NCBI GenBank assembly: GCA_016806645.1
Contig: JACSYO010001600.1
Coordinates: forward strand, 2,118,501 to 2,182,500
Length of the DNA: 64,000 nt
Source of the DNA: Ophiodon elongatus
Taxonomy: Eukaryota > Chordata > Actinopteri > Perciformes > Hexagrammidae
Direction: 5' to 3'
Below, piece by piece: positions 62,958 through 64,000 of the stretch (within the stretch, counting starts at the first letter, position 1; the number at the start of each line of letters is the position of its first letter). The notes beneath the pieces are model-generated. The model made no database searches. It was not told the DNA's origin and saw only the letters and a list, made by a program, of their open reading frames with translations. The translations under genes and the position numbers were made by a program.

Positions 62958-64000
62958 ATATGTAATTCTATGGAGTCAGACACCAATTTAAAATGTTCAT
63001 GCTGTTTGAGCACATATTCCTGGTTTTATAACCGTCAGTCTGACAGACTGACTACGCTGAGAAATATGCACGCCCCTATACAGGTGCATGTCCAAGGCAA
63101 TGAATAAAAGAGCAAATAGAGCAATAAAGCCAAAGCTGTTCTCTTGTTAATGTGTAAACGTTCCAGCTGTTGTTGACTGTGTGTTTTAACCACTCACTAT
63201 GGTTCAGTGCAGCAACAGTATCAGCCTAAATTCTATGTGAAAAGACGCACTCTAATACTGCAAGTGTACCTCATCATACATAATAAGTGTTTTTTAATGA
63301 GCTGTTATATTTCAAAGTTCTACAAAGTCATTATGAAGGAAGGAAATATGGGGAAAGCATATTTTGTCCCACTTTTAAATAGTGGTTATCTCTTCCTAGA
63401 AATGAATTCCCAAGTTATAGTCTTTAGAGCTTTATCAAGACACTTTGGTATAAATAGACCAGGCGTACTATATAATAAAGATACAGAGAATAAGGGAGTG
63501 TGTAATACAAGCAATATCTAAGCTGAATTCTTGTGTTTGCATGCTATTTCAGTAAATACAGAAATATTACGGTTTCACACTAGGATTTCTGTAAGCATAT
63601 TATTCAAAGGACTTCCCAAATAAACCGTATACTGCAAAACAGAAGGTAGAAGTGCAGTAATTTGAATATAAATGACCTATCTAATAATAGAAAATATGAA
63701 TTCGGCAAAGATGAAGGTGGATCTGAGATCAGTAAAGCTGTGTGAAAGAAAGTCAATAATGGCCCTGTGTTTTCCCAGGGATGACAAGTAACTGATACAA
63801 ACTTGTTACTGCAAATAGGCAATCTCATCCCATTAGCGTTCAATCGTGAAACAACACAACCAAGAACAGAGTTCCTACTTTAAACAGAGCGCTCCTCCAA
63901 AGTAAACACAAAGCCATAATGAAAGATTTGCACAAGGACATAGTTTAAACACGCACAGCATTGTTTGCAAGAGTAAAACGGAAGGAGGGTCTTTCATTAA
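62457..64000 (-). other. adgrb2: adgrb2 intron running off the right edge
   Basis: Upstream of the TM6 exon. Contains a CA/CGCA run at about 62,598-62,644 and a (TG)n run at 62,907-62,957. I find no exon for TM1-TM5 here, so the preceding exon lies beyond the window. Confidence 0.7.
62907..62957. repeat. (GT)n microsatellite
   Basis: Uninterrupted GT run of about 50 bp in the intron upstream of the TM6 exon. Confidence 0.95.

Overview
The window is vertebrate genomic DNA, most likely from a percomorph (spiny-rayed) teleost. The evidence for this is spliced GT-AG genes, abundant (CA/GT)n microsatellites, and several dispersed repeats that I recognise from percomorph genomes (about 11.76, 28.03, 50.05 and 56.69 kb). 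There are no bacterial-style operons, no CRISPR array, and I recognised no tRNA or rRNA gene.

One gene is clearly supported: the 3' half of adgrb2 (bai2), an adhesion G-protein-coupled receptor of the brain-specific angiogenesis inhibitor family, on the minus strand. Ten exons between 62,456 and 34,317 join in phase and encode, in order, TM6/ECL3, TM7, the start of the cytoplasmic tail, the FEKDVDLAC block, a long proline/glycine/histidine-rich segment, the ELMO-binding helix (MHTRKRH) and the C-terminal PDZ ligand QTEV. The extracellular thrombospondin repeats, the GAIN domain and TM1-TM5 must lie beyond the right edge. Paralog assignment rests on HSELYHELN, DYMVLPRRT and REKRWS, which match ADGRB2 rather than ADGRB1 or ADGRB3.

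The most unusual item is an eleventh candidate exon, 57,477-57,743. It is exactly 267 nt, phase 0/0, with an AG acceptor and a GTATGT donor. It would insert 89 residues rich in Cys and then in His (14 His in about 33 residues, HxH pattern) just after TM7, where the mammalian receptors as I remember them have nothing comparable. A second His-rich stretch lies in the 714-nt exon. Other points of interest are the 36-nt and 54-nt exons, the second preceded by a (CU)n tract and followed by a (GU)n tract in the sense of transcription, and a possible tandem donor after TM7.

Positions 1 to about 33,100 hold no gene I can support. They contain microsatellites, a decayed L2-type LINE (17.0-18.0 kb), a nested pair of inverted-repeat-bounded elements between two long GT tracts (20.7-22.9 kb), a fold-back MITE (12.4 kb), retroelement 3' tails (4.5 and 23.1 kb), a perfect 16-bp-stem inverted repeat (28.46 kb), a 56-bp tandem duplication (19.4 kb), and complex non-repetitive blocks that could be conserved regulatory DNA. 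Exon boundaries were worked out by hand from splice motifs, reading phase and remembered ADGRB2 protein sequence; no alignment was run.
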